Source: Balneolales bacterium
GTDB lineage: Bacteria > Bacteroidota > Rhodothermia > Balneolales > HLUCCA01
Direction: 5' to 3'
DNA length: 53,187 nt
Assembly (NCBI GenBank): GCA_024711145.1
Contig: JANJTJ010000125.1
Coordinates: 1 to 53,187 of the forward strand
Shown here: positions 42,714 through 51,304 of the stretch, piece by piece
Layout of the letters: every line of letters begins with the position of its first letter
Position numbering within the stretch: the first letter of the stretch is position 1
Program-made: the position numbers and the translations under genes
Notes under the pieces: generated by a model
Told to the model about the DNA's origin: nothing
Seen by the model: the letters and a program-made list of their open reading frames with translations, nothing else
Databases searched by the model: none

Positions 42714-43549
42714 TGCTTCACCCCGACAACCCGCACAAAGACGGCTACGATTTCGAGGCCCTGGCCACCACCTGGCCCGAGTTGCGCCCTTTCCTGAGGC
42801 CCAACGGATACGGACGCATCAGTCTGGATTTCGCCGATCCGGTGGGTATCGTGGTATTCAACAAGGCGTTGCTGGCACATCATTACGGGGTGCGGCATTG
42901 GGATCTGCCCAAGGGCTACCTGTGTCCGCCCATACCGGGTCGGGCCGATTACCTGCACCGCATGGCCGAGGTGGCCGGCATGGGCACCGGAAGCCGTTTA
43001 CTGGATGTGGGCACCGGGGCGAACGCCATCTATGCGCTGTTGGGTAAGGCCGCCTTCGGCTGGGAGGTGGTCGGTTGCGACATCGATCCGGTGGCGTTGG
43101 ACTCGGCCCGGCGGAACGTGCCCCATGCGGATTTCCGGCTTCAGTCGGATCCCGCCAAATTCTTCCAGGGCATCGTGCGGGCCGACGAACGCTTCGACCT
43201 GGTGGTATGCAATCCGCCCTTCCATCTGGATATGGAGATGGTTCGGGCCGGAACCCGCCGCAAGTGGAAGAATCTGGGCAAGGAACAGGCCTTGCAAGCC
43301 CAGCGGAATTTCGAAGGGCGGGTGAACGAACTCACCTATCCCGGTGGCGAAACCGCCTTCGTGAGCCGCATGATCGAAGAAAGCCGGGCGTTCGGGACAC
43401 AGGTGGGCTGGTTCTCCAGCCTGGTGGCCCGGGCCGACCACCTGCCCGAGATCTACACCGCCTTCGACCGCATCGATGCCCGCGAGGTACGCACCCTGCC
43501 CATGACCCAAGGGCGGAAGTCGGTCCGCATTGTGGCATGGCGCGTGTAA
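42713..43549 (+). CDS. rlmF: 23S rRNA (adenine-1618-N6)-methyltransferase
   Basis: 278 aa. The family opening HPDNPHKDGYDFEAL is followed by DLPKGYLCPPIPGRADYLH, the SAM loop LDVGTGANAIY (about 96-106), a DIDPVAL acidic end and the catalytic VVCNPPFH (about 164-171). These match RlmF (YbiN), which methylates A1618 of 23S rRNA. GTG at 42713 is the only suitable start and is formed by the end of the octamer array, with no Shine-Dalgarno sequence. The stop codon overlaps a TAACTTGC element for the next gene. Confidence 0.93.
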   Translation: MLHPDNPHKDGYDFEALATTWPELRPFLRPNGYGRISLDFADPVGIVVFNKALLAHHYGVRHWDLPKGYLCPPIPGRADYLHRMAEVAGMGTGSRLLDVGTGANAIYALLGKAAFGWEVVGCDIDPVALDSARRNVPHADFRLQSDPAKFFQGIVRADERFDLVVCNPPFHLDMEMVRAGTRRKWKNLGKEQALQAQRNFEGRVNELTYPGGETAFVSRMIEESRAFGTQVGWFSSLVARADHLPEIYTAFDRIDAREVRTLPMTQGRKSVRIVAWRV

Positions 43550-43554
43550 CTTGC
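43547..43554 (+). promoter_or_regulatory. TAACTTGC, -7-like element
   Basis: TAnnTTGC match overlapping the rlmF stop, 3 nt before the ATG of the glycoside hydrolase. Confidence 0.35.
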
Positions 43555-43557
43555 CGC

Positions 43558-46080
43558 ATGCGCATCCAGCTCGCGGCGGTACTGCTGCTCATCTCGTCGG
43601 GGGCGGCCGTTCGGGCCCAGACCCCTATTCCCTTCTCAACCGACAGCACCCACATCACGGTTTGGAACGGCGAACGCCATGTACCCTTCTTTGTGAAGGG
43701 GGTGAACCTGGGTGTGGGCATACCCGGCACCTTTCCCGGCGAAATGGCCGCCACACGCGAGCAATACCGGCGCTGGTTCGGGCAGATCCGGGAGGCCGGT
43801 TTCAATGTGATCCGCGTTTACACCCTGCATTTCCCGCGTTTCTATGAGGAATTGCGGGCGTTCAATCTGGCGAACCCCCGGCAACCCCTGATTCTGATGC
43901 ACGGGGTCTGGCTCGAGGAGGAAGTACCCGGCTACGACCACGACCTGTTCGGCCTCACCGACCGTTTCGACCAGGAAATGCGGGAAAACGTGGGTGCCGT
44001 GCACGGCGACATCCAGATCGCGCCCCGTGTGGGCAAGGCGTTCGGCACCTACACGGCGGATGTATCGGCCTGGACCATGGCCTACATCATCGGGCGCGAG
44101 GTGATGCCCGAAGAAGTGGTGACCACCGACGAACGCCATGCGGAAGTGACCGCCTACACCGGCACCTATTTGTCCATTGCCGGCACCGAAGCCACCGAAG
44201 CCTGGTTCGTGGAACGGATGGACCGTTTGATCGGGCATGAATGGACCACCTATGGCACCATGCGGCCGGTGAGCTTCTCCAGCTGGCCCACGCTCGACCC
44301 CTTCGACCATCCCGAAGAATGGAATGAGAACGAGGACCTGGTGGGCTTGGACATCTCCGGACTGGACCATAGCCGGGCACCCGCCGGGGTGTTCGCCAGC
44401 TACCACATCTATCCCTACTACCCCGATTTCATCAGCCGCGACAGCGACTACCAGAACCGGTACGATGCCTACGGTCCCAACAGCTACCTGGCCTACTTGG
44501 AAGCCATGAAAGGCCACTATGCCGGAATGCCGTTTCTGGTAGCCGAATATGGCGCCCCGTCGAGCTGGGGCATAGCCCACTACGCGCAGAACGGCATCCA
44601 CCACGGCGGGCACGACGAGCGGCAGCAGGGCGAGGCGGCCATCCGGCTGTTGGAAAACACCGTGGAAGCCGGTACCGGGGGCGGCATGGTCTTCGCCTGG
44701 ATCGATGAGTGGTTCAAACGGACCTGGGTGGCCGATCCCTACGATTTCCTGGCCGAGCGGCGCATCATCTGGCACAACGTGACCTCCGCCGAGCAGAACT
44801 ACGGCTTGATCGGATTCCGCAAAACCGGGGATTTCATGTCCCGTTTGGTCACCAACGCCCCCACCGACCGCATACGCCACATCGATGCCGGCGCCGATTT
44901 CGCCTACTTGCACCTGCGCTTCGGCCTGGGCGCCACCTTCGGCCTGCTCGATACCCTGTGGGTGGCGCTGGATACATACGACCCCGACCTGGGCGAATCG
45001 CGCATGCCGGACGGCACGGTCATGCCCACACGGGCCGAATTCCTCCTACGCATCACCCACTCCTCGGCCGACCTCTTCGTTACCCAAGCCTACGATACCT
45101 ACGGTATCTGGCACCGCACCTCGGCCGCCCATCAACGCTATCAGTCCATCCCTACCGACGGAGCGCCCTGGTTGCCCGTGCGGTGGAAAAACAACATCGG
45201 CGATACCGAAGCCCAATACATCGGGGTGATGCGGGTGAACCGGTTGGGCATACCACCCAGCAGCCACGATGCCGTCCGGATATCCGACAACGGGTTGGAT
45301 GTGCGCCTGCCTTGGACCCTGATGCACGTGGTGGACCCCAGCCAGCGGGTGGTTTTGCACGACGACCGTGCCACGCCCGACCCCGAGACCCGTGTGTCCG
45401 ACGGGTTGGGCCTGTTCATCCGGTATGGCGACACGACCTACCAGGCCGGGCGCTACCTCTGGCCCACCTGGAACCATGCCCTCGATGCCGAAGAATATGT
45501 GAAAGACAGCTACCACATCTTCCGCGAACGGCAACCCCTGTTGCCCGGCAATCCGGTAGCCGTTCGCGATTCCCATACCGTGGCCATCGGTACGGAAACC
45601 CGCATCGCGGCCGACGCGGGGGTGCTGGCCAACGATTGGGCGGCCGGCGGCGGCGACCTGAGCGCCATACTCGACCGACCCACCGCCAACGGACTCCTGC
45701 AGCTCGCCGCCGATGGCGGATTCCGATACCGCCCGGTGTACGGGTTCGCCGGAACCGACACCTTCACCTACCGCGTGAAAGCCGGCATGCATGTGTCCGA
45801 AGCGGTATCCGTGGTTCTACGGGTGAGCGGCGATGCCCAAGGCGACGGATTCGCCAAAGTCTATCCCAATCCGTCGGCGGGCCCCGTCACGGTCGAATCG
45901 CGCAGCATCATCGACCACATCGAAATCTTCACCCTGGATGGGCGTTCACTCGGTCGGCACCCGGGTGGTGCCCTGCAGGTGACCCTGGATTGGCCGGGCG
46001 CGGCCGGCTCCTACTTCCTGGTCGTCCGGTCGGGGTCGGAAAGCCTGGTGCGGCGTGTCACCCGCCTGCGCGCGCATTAG
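43558..46080 (+). CDS. Secreted TIM-barrel glycoside hydrolase-like protein with T9SS tail
   Basis: 840 aa from the ATG at 43558; the upstream part of the track ORF overlaps rlmF and is false. The signal peptide ends AAVRAQ. The catalytic-like domain (about 25-430) resembles clan GH-A enzymes of the GH2/GH5 type: FFVKGVNLGVGIPG, REAGFNVIRVYTLHFPRFYEEL, and a candidate nucleophile in FLVAEYGAPSSWG (about E330). No exact GH family can be given. A beta-rich domain follows, then a cadherin/VCBS-like domain (VLANDWAAGG, GFAGTDTFTYRVKAG) and a C-terminal T9SS domain starting VYPNPSAGPVTVES. It should be exported by T9SS to the cell surface and act on a beta-linked polysaccharide or glycoconjugate. 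Confidence 0.82.
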   Translation: MRIQLAAVLLLISSGAAVRAQTPIPFSTDSTHITVWNGERHVPFFVKGVNLGVGIPGTFPGEMAATREQYRRWFGQIREAGFNVIRVYTLHFPRFYEELRAFNLANPRQPLILMHGVWLEEEVPGYDHDLFGLTDRFDQEMRENVGAVHGDIQIAPRVGKAFGTYTADVSAWTMAYIIGREVMPEEVVTTDERHAEVTAYTGTYLSIAGTEATEAWFVERMDRLIGHEWTTYGTMRPVSFSSWPTLDPFDHPEEWNENEDLVGLDISGLDHSRAPAGVFASYHIYPYYPDFISRDSDYQNRYDAYGPNSYLAYLEAMKGHYAGMPFLVAEYGAPSSWGIAHYAQNGIHHGGHDERQQGEAAIRLLENTVEAGTGGGMVFAWIDEWFKRTWVADPYDFLAERRIIWHNVTSAEQNYGLIGFRKTGDFMSRLVTNAPTDRIRHIDAGADFAYLHLRFGLGATFGLLDTLWVALDTYDPDLGESRMPDGTVMPTRAEFLLRITHSSADLFVTQAYDTYGIWHRTSAAHQRYQSIPTDGAPWLPVRWKNNIGDTEAQYIGVMRVNRLGIPPSSHDAVRISDNGLDVRLPWTLMHVVDPSQRVVLHDDRATPDPETRVSDGLGLFIRYGDTTYQAGRYLWPTWNHALDAEEYVKDSYHIFRERQPLLPGNPVAVRDSHTVAIGTETRIAADAGVLANDWAAGGGDLSAILDRPTANGLLQLAADGGFRYRPVYGFAGTDTFTYRVKAGMHVSEAVSVVLRVSGDAQGDGFAKVYPNPSAGPVTVESRSIIDHIEIFTLDGRSLGRHPGGALQVTLDWPGAAGSYFLVVRSGSESLVRRVTRLRAH

Positions 46081-46118
46081 GTCAATTTAATGCATCGGAT
46101 GGTGTAACAGATGCGGAT

Positions 46119-46142
46119 TTGACACATCATTGCATGTGTCAA
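46119..46142. promoter_or_regulatory. Palindrome over the start of the pilin-like operon
   Basis: TTGACACAT-N6-ATGTGTCAA is a perfect inverted repeat with 9-bp arms. It covers both possible start codons of the next gene (TTG at 46130 and GTG at 46136). It could be an operator or an mRNA hairpin that hides the start. Confidence 0.7.
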
Positions 46143-46528
46143 CCGGCCAAGTATTTCTCACCCTGGGAGCCATAACCCTGCTCTCGCTCACGGCGCTGAA
46201 CGTGAACCGCACCTATGTGGCCACCCTGGAGGCCGCCGTGGGCATCCAGGCCGAGCAGGACGCCATCCATTTCGCGCAAACCCTGGCCGACGAGGTCGCT
46301 TCGCGCCGGTACCTCTACGACAACCTGGCCACCCTGTACCCACCGGGCAACACCCGGGCCTGGGTCACCCCCAGCGGCGACAGTTTGAGCGGATCGGTGG
46401 CTGTCGGTGCCGAAACCACCCTCCCCTTTTCCACACCGGGCCGTTATGTGACCGTGAGCGTGCTGTCGCGGGAACAGGGCGTTCCCATCCAGCGGGTCCG
46501 CTTGCTCATTCCCATACCGGAGCCCTGA
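46130..46528 (+). CDS. Small pilin-like anchored protein 1
   Basis: 132 aa from TTG at 46130, or 130 aa from GTG at 46136; neither has a Shine-Dalgarno sequence. An N-terminal helix (QVFLTLGAITLLSLTALNV) is followed by an amphipathic helix (TYVATLEAAVGIQAEQDAIHFAQTLADEV) and a small beta domain. This lollipop layout is that of type IV pilins and pseudopilins, though no prepilin peptidase site (G-F/M-x4-E) is visible. I do not recognise the family. Its start is covered by a perfect palindrome. The next gene begins 3 nt after its stop. Confidence 0.6.
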   Translation: MHVSTGQVFLTLGAITLLSLTALNVNRTYVATLEAAVGIQAEQDAIHFAQTLADEVASRRYLYDNLATLYPPGNTRAWVTPSGDSLSGSVAVGAETTLPFSTPGRYVTVSVLSREQGVPIQRVRLLIPIPEP

Positions 46529-46531
46529 CCC

Positions 46532-46978
46532 TTGGGATCCCAGTACGACCTCGTCATCTCCTTCATCGTAGCCGGCATGCTGGTGCTGCTGGTACTCAGC
46601 ATGCAGATCTTCATGGTCGAAACCACGGCGGAGACTTCGGCCATACATACCACCCAGGCCCGCATCAACGTGGGTATGCAGCGGTTGCACGAGGAAGTGC
46701 GCGGGTTCGACCGCCTCATCCAGCTCAACGACTCGGTGCTCGTGTTCGGTACCGCCGCCGGCGATTCGGTACGCATAGGCCGCACAGGCAGCCGGTTGGT
46801 CCTGCATCGCACGCCCGCCATCGGTGCCGCACGTACCGACACCCTCGAATTGGGCCTGACGGATACCGATTTCCGGATAACCGACACCGCCGGCGCAGCC
46901 CCCTATTTCCTGCGCATCCGACTCGACGCCCAGGGAACCGCCATCCAACGCGACATCTACCTGAGGAATCTGGACTGA
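46532..46978 (+). CDS. Small pilin-like anchored protein 2
   Basis: 148 aa, TTG start. The N-terminal helix (LVISFIVAGMLVLLVLSMQIFMV) continues as TTAETSAIHTTQARINVGMQRLHEEVRGFDRL, a long helix typical of pilin stalks, then a beta-rich head. The text ETSAIHTTQARINVGMQ recalls minor pseudopilins such as the PilW/GspJ type. The family is not certain. It is 3 nt from both neighbours, so the three genes form one unit. Confidence 0.6.
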   Translation: MGSQYDLVISFIVAGMLVLLVLSMQIFMVETTAETSAIHTTQARINVGMQRLHEEVRGFDRLIQLNDSVLVFGTAAGDSVRIGRTGSRLVLHRTPAIGAARTDTLELGLTDTDFRITDTAGAAPYFLRIRLDAQGTAIQRDIYLRNLD

Positions 46979-46981
46979 ACC

Positions 46982-47900
46982 ATGGGTCGTTACGCCATAT
47001 TCACGGTCATGGCCCTCATCTTCGGTTTGGTGACCTACAACCATGCCATGATAAGCGGAGCCCTGCAACCCAAAGCCGAGAACATCGCCATGGCCGGCCA
47101 GGCACAACGGCCAGGAGTACGCCATCGCCGTGGTGTTGGAATTCGAACCCGGCGACGACACCTGGGACCCCGACCTCAGCAAAGCCGTTTTCGCTTCGGA
47201 AACCATCCGTTTGGAAGGCAGCGCCCGCATTCGGGGCCATGTGGGAACCAATTCCACCGCCGTGGGGGGTGTCCGCATGCAATGGGCCACCAAAATCGAC
47301 AGCAGTCTGACCATAGGCCCGGGCGGCAATCCGCTCACCGTGCCCATATTGGCCAACTCGGCAGGCAACATCGGTCCGGGCGGCGTGAAAGTGGCCACCC
47401 AGCTCAAGGAACACGCCATGCCCGTGTATCCCGAGTATCCGGCCAAAACCGCCCCCATCGTGAACTGGACCGTAGGTGGCGCGTCGTCGGTGACCAAAAA
47501 TCCGGCCGATTACTCCGGCAAGTACATCCCGGCCATCAGCGTGACCGCCAGCGGAACCCTGTACATCAACACCAACAATCAGAACCAGGTCATCCACACC
47601 TCGGCCATCACCATATCGGGTTCGGGCCGCATCATCATCCAAGGTACCGGGCATGTCACCACCGGTGGTACCGCCGTGAGCGTTACCGGAGCGGCCGACG
47701 CGCATTCGCGCGTCATCTATGCGCCGGCCGCCACCGTCACGTTGGGAGGTTCGGGAAAAGTGACCGGAACGGTGATCGCCCGGCATTACATCGCCACCGG
47801 TTCGGCCGATGTGTGGTTCGCAACCGGGCTCGACGAAAAACTGCCACCGTTGAAATCGGCGGCGGCGGCACCCCGGGTGCGTGTAAAATCTTGGTACTGA
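46982..47900 (+). pseudogene. Pilin-like protein 3 (PilX-like), interrupted by a +1 frameshift
   Basis: The ATG at 46982 gives MGRYAIFTVMALIFGLVTYN, a membrane helix, up to MAGQAQR, then the frame is lost. The continuation (QEYAIAVVLEFEPGDDTWDP, then a Gly/Thr/Ser-rich domain to VRVKSWY) is in the next frame and is listed in the track as 47130-47900. One extra base near 47108-47112 explains it; the span is 919 nt. Joined, the protein would be about 305 aa with an N-terminal helix and a repetitive beta-solenoid-like head, resembling PilX-like proteins. The second frame has stop codons before about 47055 and no good start, so separate translation is unlikely. This may be a mutation, phase variation or an assembly error at the repeated GGCCAGG. 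Confidence 0.65.
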
Positions 47901-47934
47901 GGCCCGATTTCCGGTGCCTCCTGCTAACTTGCAG

Positions 47935-47942
47935 GCCAGACG
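47935..47942 (+). promoter_or_regulatory. TAACTTGC, -7-like element
   Basis: Identical to the element before the glycoside hydrolase gene. It lies 9 nt before the TTG start of the kinase. Confidence 0.35.
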
Positions 47943-47951
47943 TCATCCGCT

Positions 47952-49679
47952 TTGGCCGTACCAACACATCCGCTCCGGGCACCTTGGAGCACCGAGCATC
48001 CAGATGCATTTCTGATCCTCTCGGATACCGACACCGCCATCCGTGCCGTCAACGACCGCTATGCCCATGCCCTCGGGGTGCATGCCTCCGAGCGCGTCGG
48101 GTTGCGCTGGATGGACGCCCTCACCGGGGAAGAACGCATCCGGGTCCGCCGCGACATCGCCGCCTGCACGCCGCAACACGCCGCCTTCGTAACGGAAACC
48201 TGCGACCCGAAACCCGACGGCACCGAATTGTGGGTCAGGTGGGTGCACCAGGGGCAGTTCGAGAACGGTCGTCTGGTCGCCTTCCATTCGGTGGGTACCG
48301 ACATCACCGCCCGGAAACGGCGCGAACGGCATGAGGTCGAACTGCTCGAGGCGGTACCCGACATCTTCCTGCGCATCGACCGGGAACACCGGTTCCAGGA
48401 CCAACACGTCGGCCGTGGAGGGCAACCGCTCCTGCCGCCCGGCGAGTTCCTGGGAAAACGTATGGATGAGATCCTGCCGTTCGATGTGGCCCGGGAGGCC
48501 GGTATCGCCATAGACCGCGTGTTCCGTACCGGCAAATCCACCACGTTCGAATATTCCCTGCGGTTCCCGCACGGCACCCGCTGGTTCGAAAGCCGCATCT
48601 TCCTCGAAGACCAGGACATGGTCACCGTGGTCGTGCGCGACACCACCGCCCAGCACACCATGCTCAAGGCCTTGGAACGTGCCCGCCGCGACTATGCCAC
48701 CATCTTCGAGGGCACCGACGAAGCCATCTTCCTGGTGACCGTGGAAGACGACGGGTTCCGCTTCCAACGGGTGAACCCCGCCTTGCTGCGCCGCACCGGT
48801 TTCGGCAAGGCCGACCTGGAAGGCAGACGCATCGAGCAGGCCCTGCCACCCGATATCGCCGCATTCACCCATCAACGGTTCACCGAATGCGCGACCACCG
48901 ACACCCAGTTGCGTTTCCAGGCCGAAGTACCGGTCCCTACCGGATTGCGCACCTGGGATGTCACCCTCACACCGGTCAAAGAGGCCGACCGGGTGCGGTT
49001 CATCATCGGATCGGCCCTGGACATCACCGAAAAGGTGCGGGCAGAAAAGAATCTGATCGATGCCCTGCGCGAAAAGACCGTGCTGCTGGCCGAAATCCAC
49101 CACCGGGTGAAGAACAACCTGGCCATCGTGGACAGCCTGCTGGAGCTGCAGAAAGACCACACCGACGCGCCGGACATCCGGGTGGCCCTGCAGGAAAGCC
49201 AGTTCCGCATCAAGACCATGGCCCTGATCCATGAGATGCTCTACAAGAACGATTCCTTCTCGCGGATCGCCTTCGATGCCTACATCCGCGAATTGGGCGC
49301 GCATATCCACCGGGCCCAGGGGCCGGCGGGCGGCGGCATCACCTTGGAGTTCGATACCCAACGGCTCGAACTGCCCATGACCGGCTCCGTGCCGGCGGCC
49401 CTGGCCTTCAACGAAATCCTCAACAACGCCTTCAAACATGCCTTCGGTGCGGGCGAGCCCGGCCGCATCCGCGTGATCCTGGAATCGCACGAAAACCACG
49501 TCACACTGACCATCACCGACAACGGCATCGGGTACGATCCCGACCGGAACGGTCGGGAAGAGGGGTTGGGTATCACCCTCATCCGTACTTTGGCCGAGCA
49601 ATTGGGCGGATCCGTCCGTTGGATCATCGGCGATGGTACACGGGTGGAACTGGTTTTTCCTGCGGAACCGAACAGATGA
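47952..49679 (+). CDS. Multi-PAS sensor histidine kinase (HisKA_2 type)
   Basis: 575 aa, TTG start, no membrane segment, so cytoplasmic. Three PAS domains in series: about 12-120 (ending HSVGTDITARKRRE), about 125-240 (ending VVVRDTTAQHTM) and about 245-365 (ending GSALDITEKVRAEK). The kinase core has EIHHRVKNNLAIVDSLLELQ (about 380-399), which marks the HisKA_2/HWE-like group, and a HATPase with NEILNNAFKHAF and DNGIGYD. HisKA_2 kinases often signal to general stress or light responses. No response regulator is adjacent. Its stop overlaps the next kinase's start (ATGA), so the two sensors are co-translated. Confidence 0.92.
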   Translation: MAVPTHPLRAPWSTEHPDAFLILSDTDTAIRAVNDRYAHALGVHASERVGLRWMDALTGEERIRVRRDIAACTPQHAAFVTETCDPKPDGTELWVRWVHQGQFENGRLVAFHSVGTDITARKRRERHEVELLEAVPDIFLRIDREHRFQDQHVGRGGQPLLPPGEFLGKRMDEILPFDVAREAGIAIDRVFRTGKSTTFEYSLRFPHGTRWFESRIFLEDQDMVTVVVRDTTAQHTMLKALERARRDYATIFEGTDEAIFLVTVEDDGFRFQRVNPALLRRTGFGKADLEGRRIEQALPPDIAAFTHQRFTECATTDTQLRFQAEVPVPTGLRTWDVTLTPVKEADRVRFIIGSALDITEKVRAEKNLIDALREKTVLLAEIHHRVKNNLAIVDSLLELQKDHTDAPDIRVALQESQFRIKTMALIHEMLYKNDSFSRIAFDAYIRELGAHIHRAQGPAGGGITLEFDTQRLELPMTGSVPAALAFNEILNNAFKHAFGAGEPGRIRVILESHENHVTLTITDNGIGYDPDRNGREEGLGITLIRTLAEQLGGSVRWIIGDGTRVELVFPAEPNR

Positions 49680-51304
49680 AGGATATCAGACTCGGCATAC
49701 CCTACCTCATCGTCTGGGCCCTGTATGTGGCCCTGGGATGGGCCGGCGTGCAATACGTCCATCTGGAACCGGCCAACATCTCGGTGGTCTGGTTGCCGGC
49801 GGGCATAGCCCTGAGCGCCCTGCTGCTGCTCGGCTGGCGCGGATTGATCCCCGTGTTCCTGGGAGCCCTTGTCGTGCAAACGGCTTTCGCAGGCTACCCG
49901 GCCTGGTACCACGCGGCGATCGCCGTTGGAGTGCAGACCGTACAGCCGGCCCTGGCATACCTGCTGGTGCGGCACCTTCCGTTCGACGACATGCTGCACG
50001 ACATCCGCGCCTACCTGCGTTTCATGGGCTGGGGAGCGCTCATGCCGCCCCTGCTCACCACCTGGGTGTTCGTGGGCAATCTGCACCTGGCCGGCGTGTA
50101 CGTGCATACCGACCTCGCCTCCTGGCTGCGGCTTACGGCCACATCCAGCCTGGGCGACGCCTTGGGCGTGTTGCTCATCGTACCGGCCTTTGCGGCCATC
50201 CGCCAGGTCCGCTGGTCCCAGGTACCATCCCGTTCCTGGCGCGACGGCCTGCTGCTTACAGCCCTGTTCATCGGTGTGCTCGTGTTCATGAACATGCACA
50301 AGGAGATCCGACCGGTTGCCGTACTCTTTCCGTTGGCGTTGATCGCCCTGCGGCTGCGCATGGCCGGAGCCACCGTAGGCGTTCTGGCCACTACCGGTAT
50401 CGTGCTTACCGGCACGGCGCTCGGCTTCGGCCCACTGGCGGGGCTGCCCATGGAACTCCGGTACATCAACATGGTGAGTTTCGTGTTGTCGGTGGGGCTC
50501 ACCATCCACCTCATCGCCATCGCCCGCGAGTCGCTACGGGTGGCCAATGAGCAGTTGGAAGCCCGGGTGGCCGAACGTACCCGGCAATTGAGCGAAAGCG
50601 AGACCCGGTTGGCCGAAATGAACCACGCCAAAGACCGCCTCATGTCCATCATCGCGCACGACCTGCGCAGCCCCCTCAGCGGCATCCTCGGCGTGGCCGG
50701 CTTCATGGAACAGGATGCCCGGAACGGCGATTTCTCCGAAATCCCCCAACATGCCGCCCTGCTGTCGCGCAGCGCGCGCCAAACCCTGGACCTGTTGCAC
50801 AACCTGTTGGATTGGTCGGCGGCCCGCTCCGGCGGCATGCGGTTCGAACCGGTGGAGACCGACCTGGACCGCTCCGTACGCGACGCCCTGGGCGCGGCAC
50901 TGGAGACGGCCGCCGTCAAACGGGTTGAATTGGACGTGGATGTTCCGGCTGGTTTGCTCGTGCGCCTGGACCGCCACATGTTCTCCACCATCCTGCGCAA
51001 TCTGGCATCCAACGCCATCAAATACACCCGACCGGGCGGCAAGGTCCGCGTTCGAGGCGAGGCCCGAGCCGAAGGCGGCTTCCGCCTGTCGGTGCAGGAC
51101 TCGGGCATCGGCATGTCCCGGGAAGTCCTCGACTCCCTCTTCGGCGGGCAGGAAGTACGCACCACGCCCGGCACCGATGGCGAAAAAGGCTCCGGCCTGG
51201 GGTTGGCCTTATGTTCCGATTTTGTCCGTCGCCACAGCGGCACCATCCGCGCCGATAGCAACCCGGGCGCCGTTACCACATTCACCCTCGAGTTTCCACC
51301 ATGA
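49676..51304 (+). CDS. MASE1-domain sensor histidine kinase
   Basis: 542 aa from the ATG at 49676. The N-terminal 300 residues are a MASE1-type integral membrane sensor with about eight helices, opening with GVQYVHLEPANISVVWLPAGIA, a hallmark of MASE1. A coiled coil (ANEQLEARVAERTRQLSESETRL) leads to HisKA with IIAHDLRSPLSG (about H328) and HATPase with NLASNAIKYTRPGG and DSGIGM. The MASE1 ligand is not established. Both its start and stop overlap neighbours by ATGA, placing it between a HisKA_2 kinase and a GH97 glucosidase; carbohydrate sensing is one possible reading. Confidence 0.92.
   Translation: MKDIRLGIPYLIVWALYVALGWAGVQYVHLEPANISVVWLPAGIALSALLLLGWRGLIPVFLGALVVQTAFAGYPAWYHAAIAVGVQTVQPALAYLLVRHLPFDDMLHDIRAYLRFMGWGALMPPLLTTWVFVGNLHLAGVYVHTDLASWLRLTATSSLGDALGVLLIVPAFAAIRQVRWSQVPSRSWRDGLLLTALFIGVLVFMNMHKEIRPVAVLFPLALIALRLRMAGATVGVLATTGIVLTGTALGFGPLAGLPMELRYINMVSFVLSVGLTIHLIAIARESLRVANEQLEARVAERTRQLSESETRLAEMNHAKDRLMSIIAHDLRSPLSGILGVAGFMEQDARNGDFSEIPQHAALLSRSARQTLDLLHNLLDWSAARSGGMRFEPVETDLDRSVRDALGAALETAAVKRVELDVDVPAGLLVRLDRHMFSTILRNLASNAIKYTRPGGKVRVRGEARAEGGFRLSVQDSGIGMSREVLDSLFGGQEVRTTPGTDGEKGSGLGLALCSDFVRRHSGTIRADSNPGAVTTFTLEFPP

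Noticed and set aside
47130-47900. Independent 256-aa gene
   Set aside because: It lacks a credible start and signal, and its N-terminus is supplied by the 46982 frame; better explained as the second half of a frameshifted gene.
46982-48334. 450-aa ORF running into the PAS kinase
   Set aside because: Only its first 43 codons look coding; the rest is an out-of-frame read of the pilin head and kinase gene.
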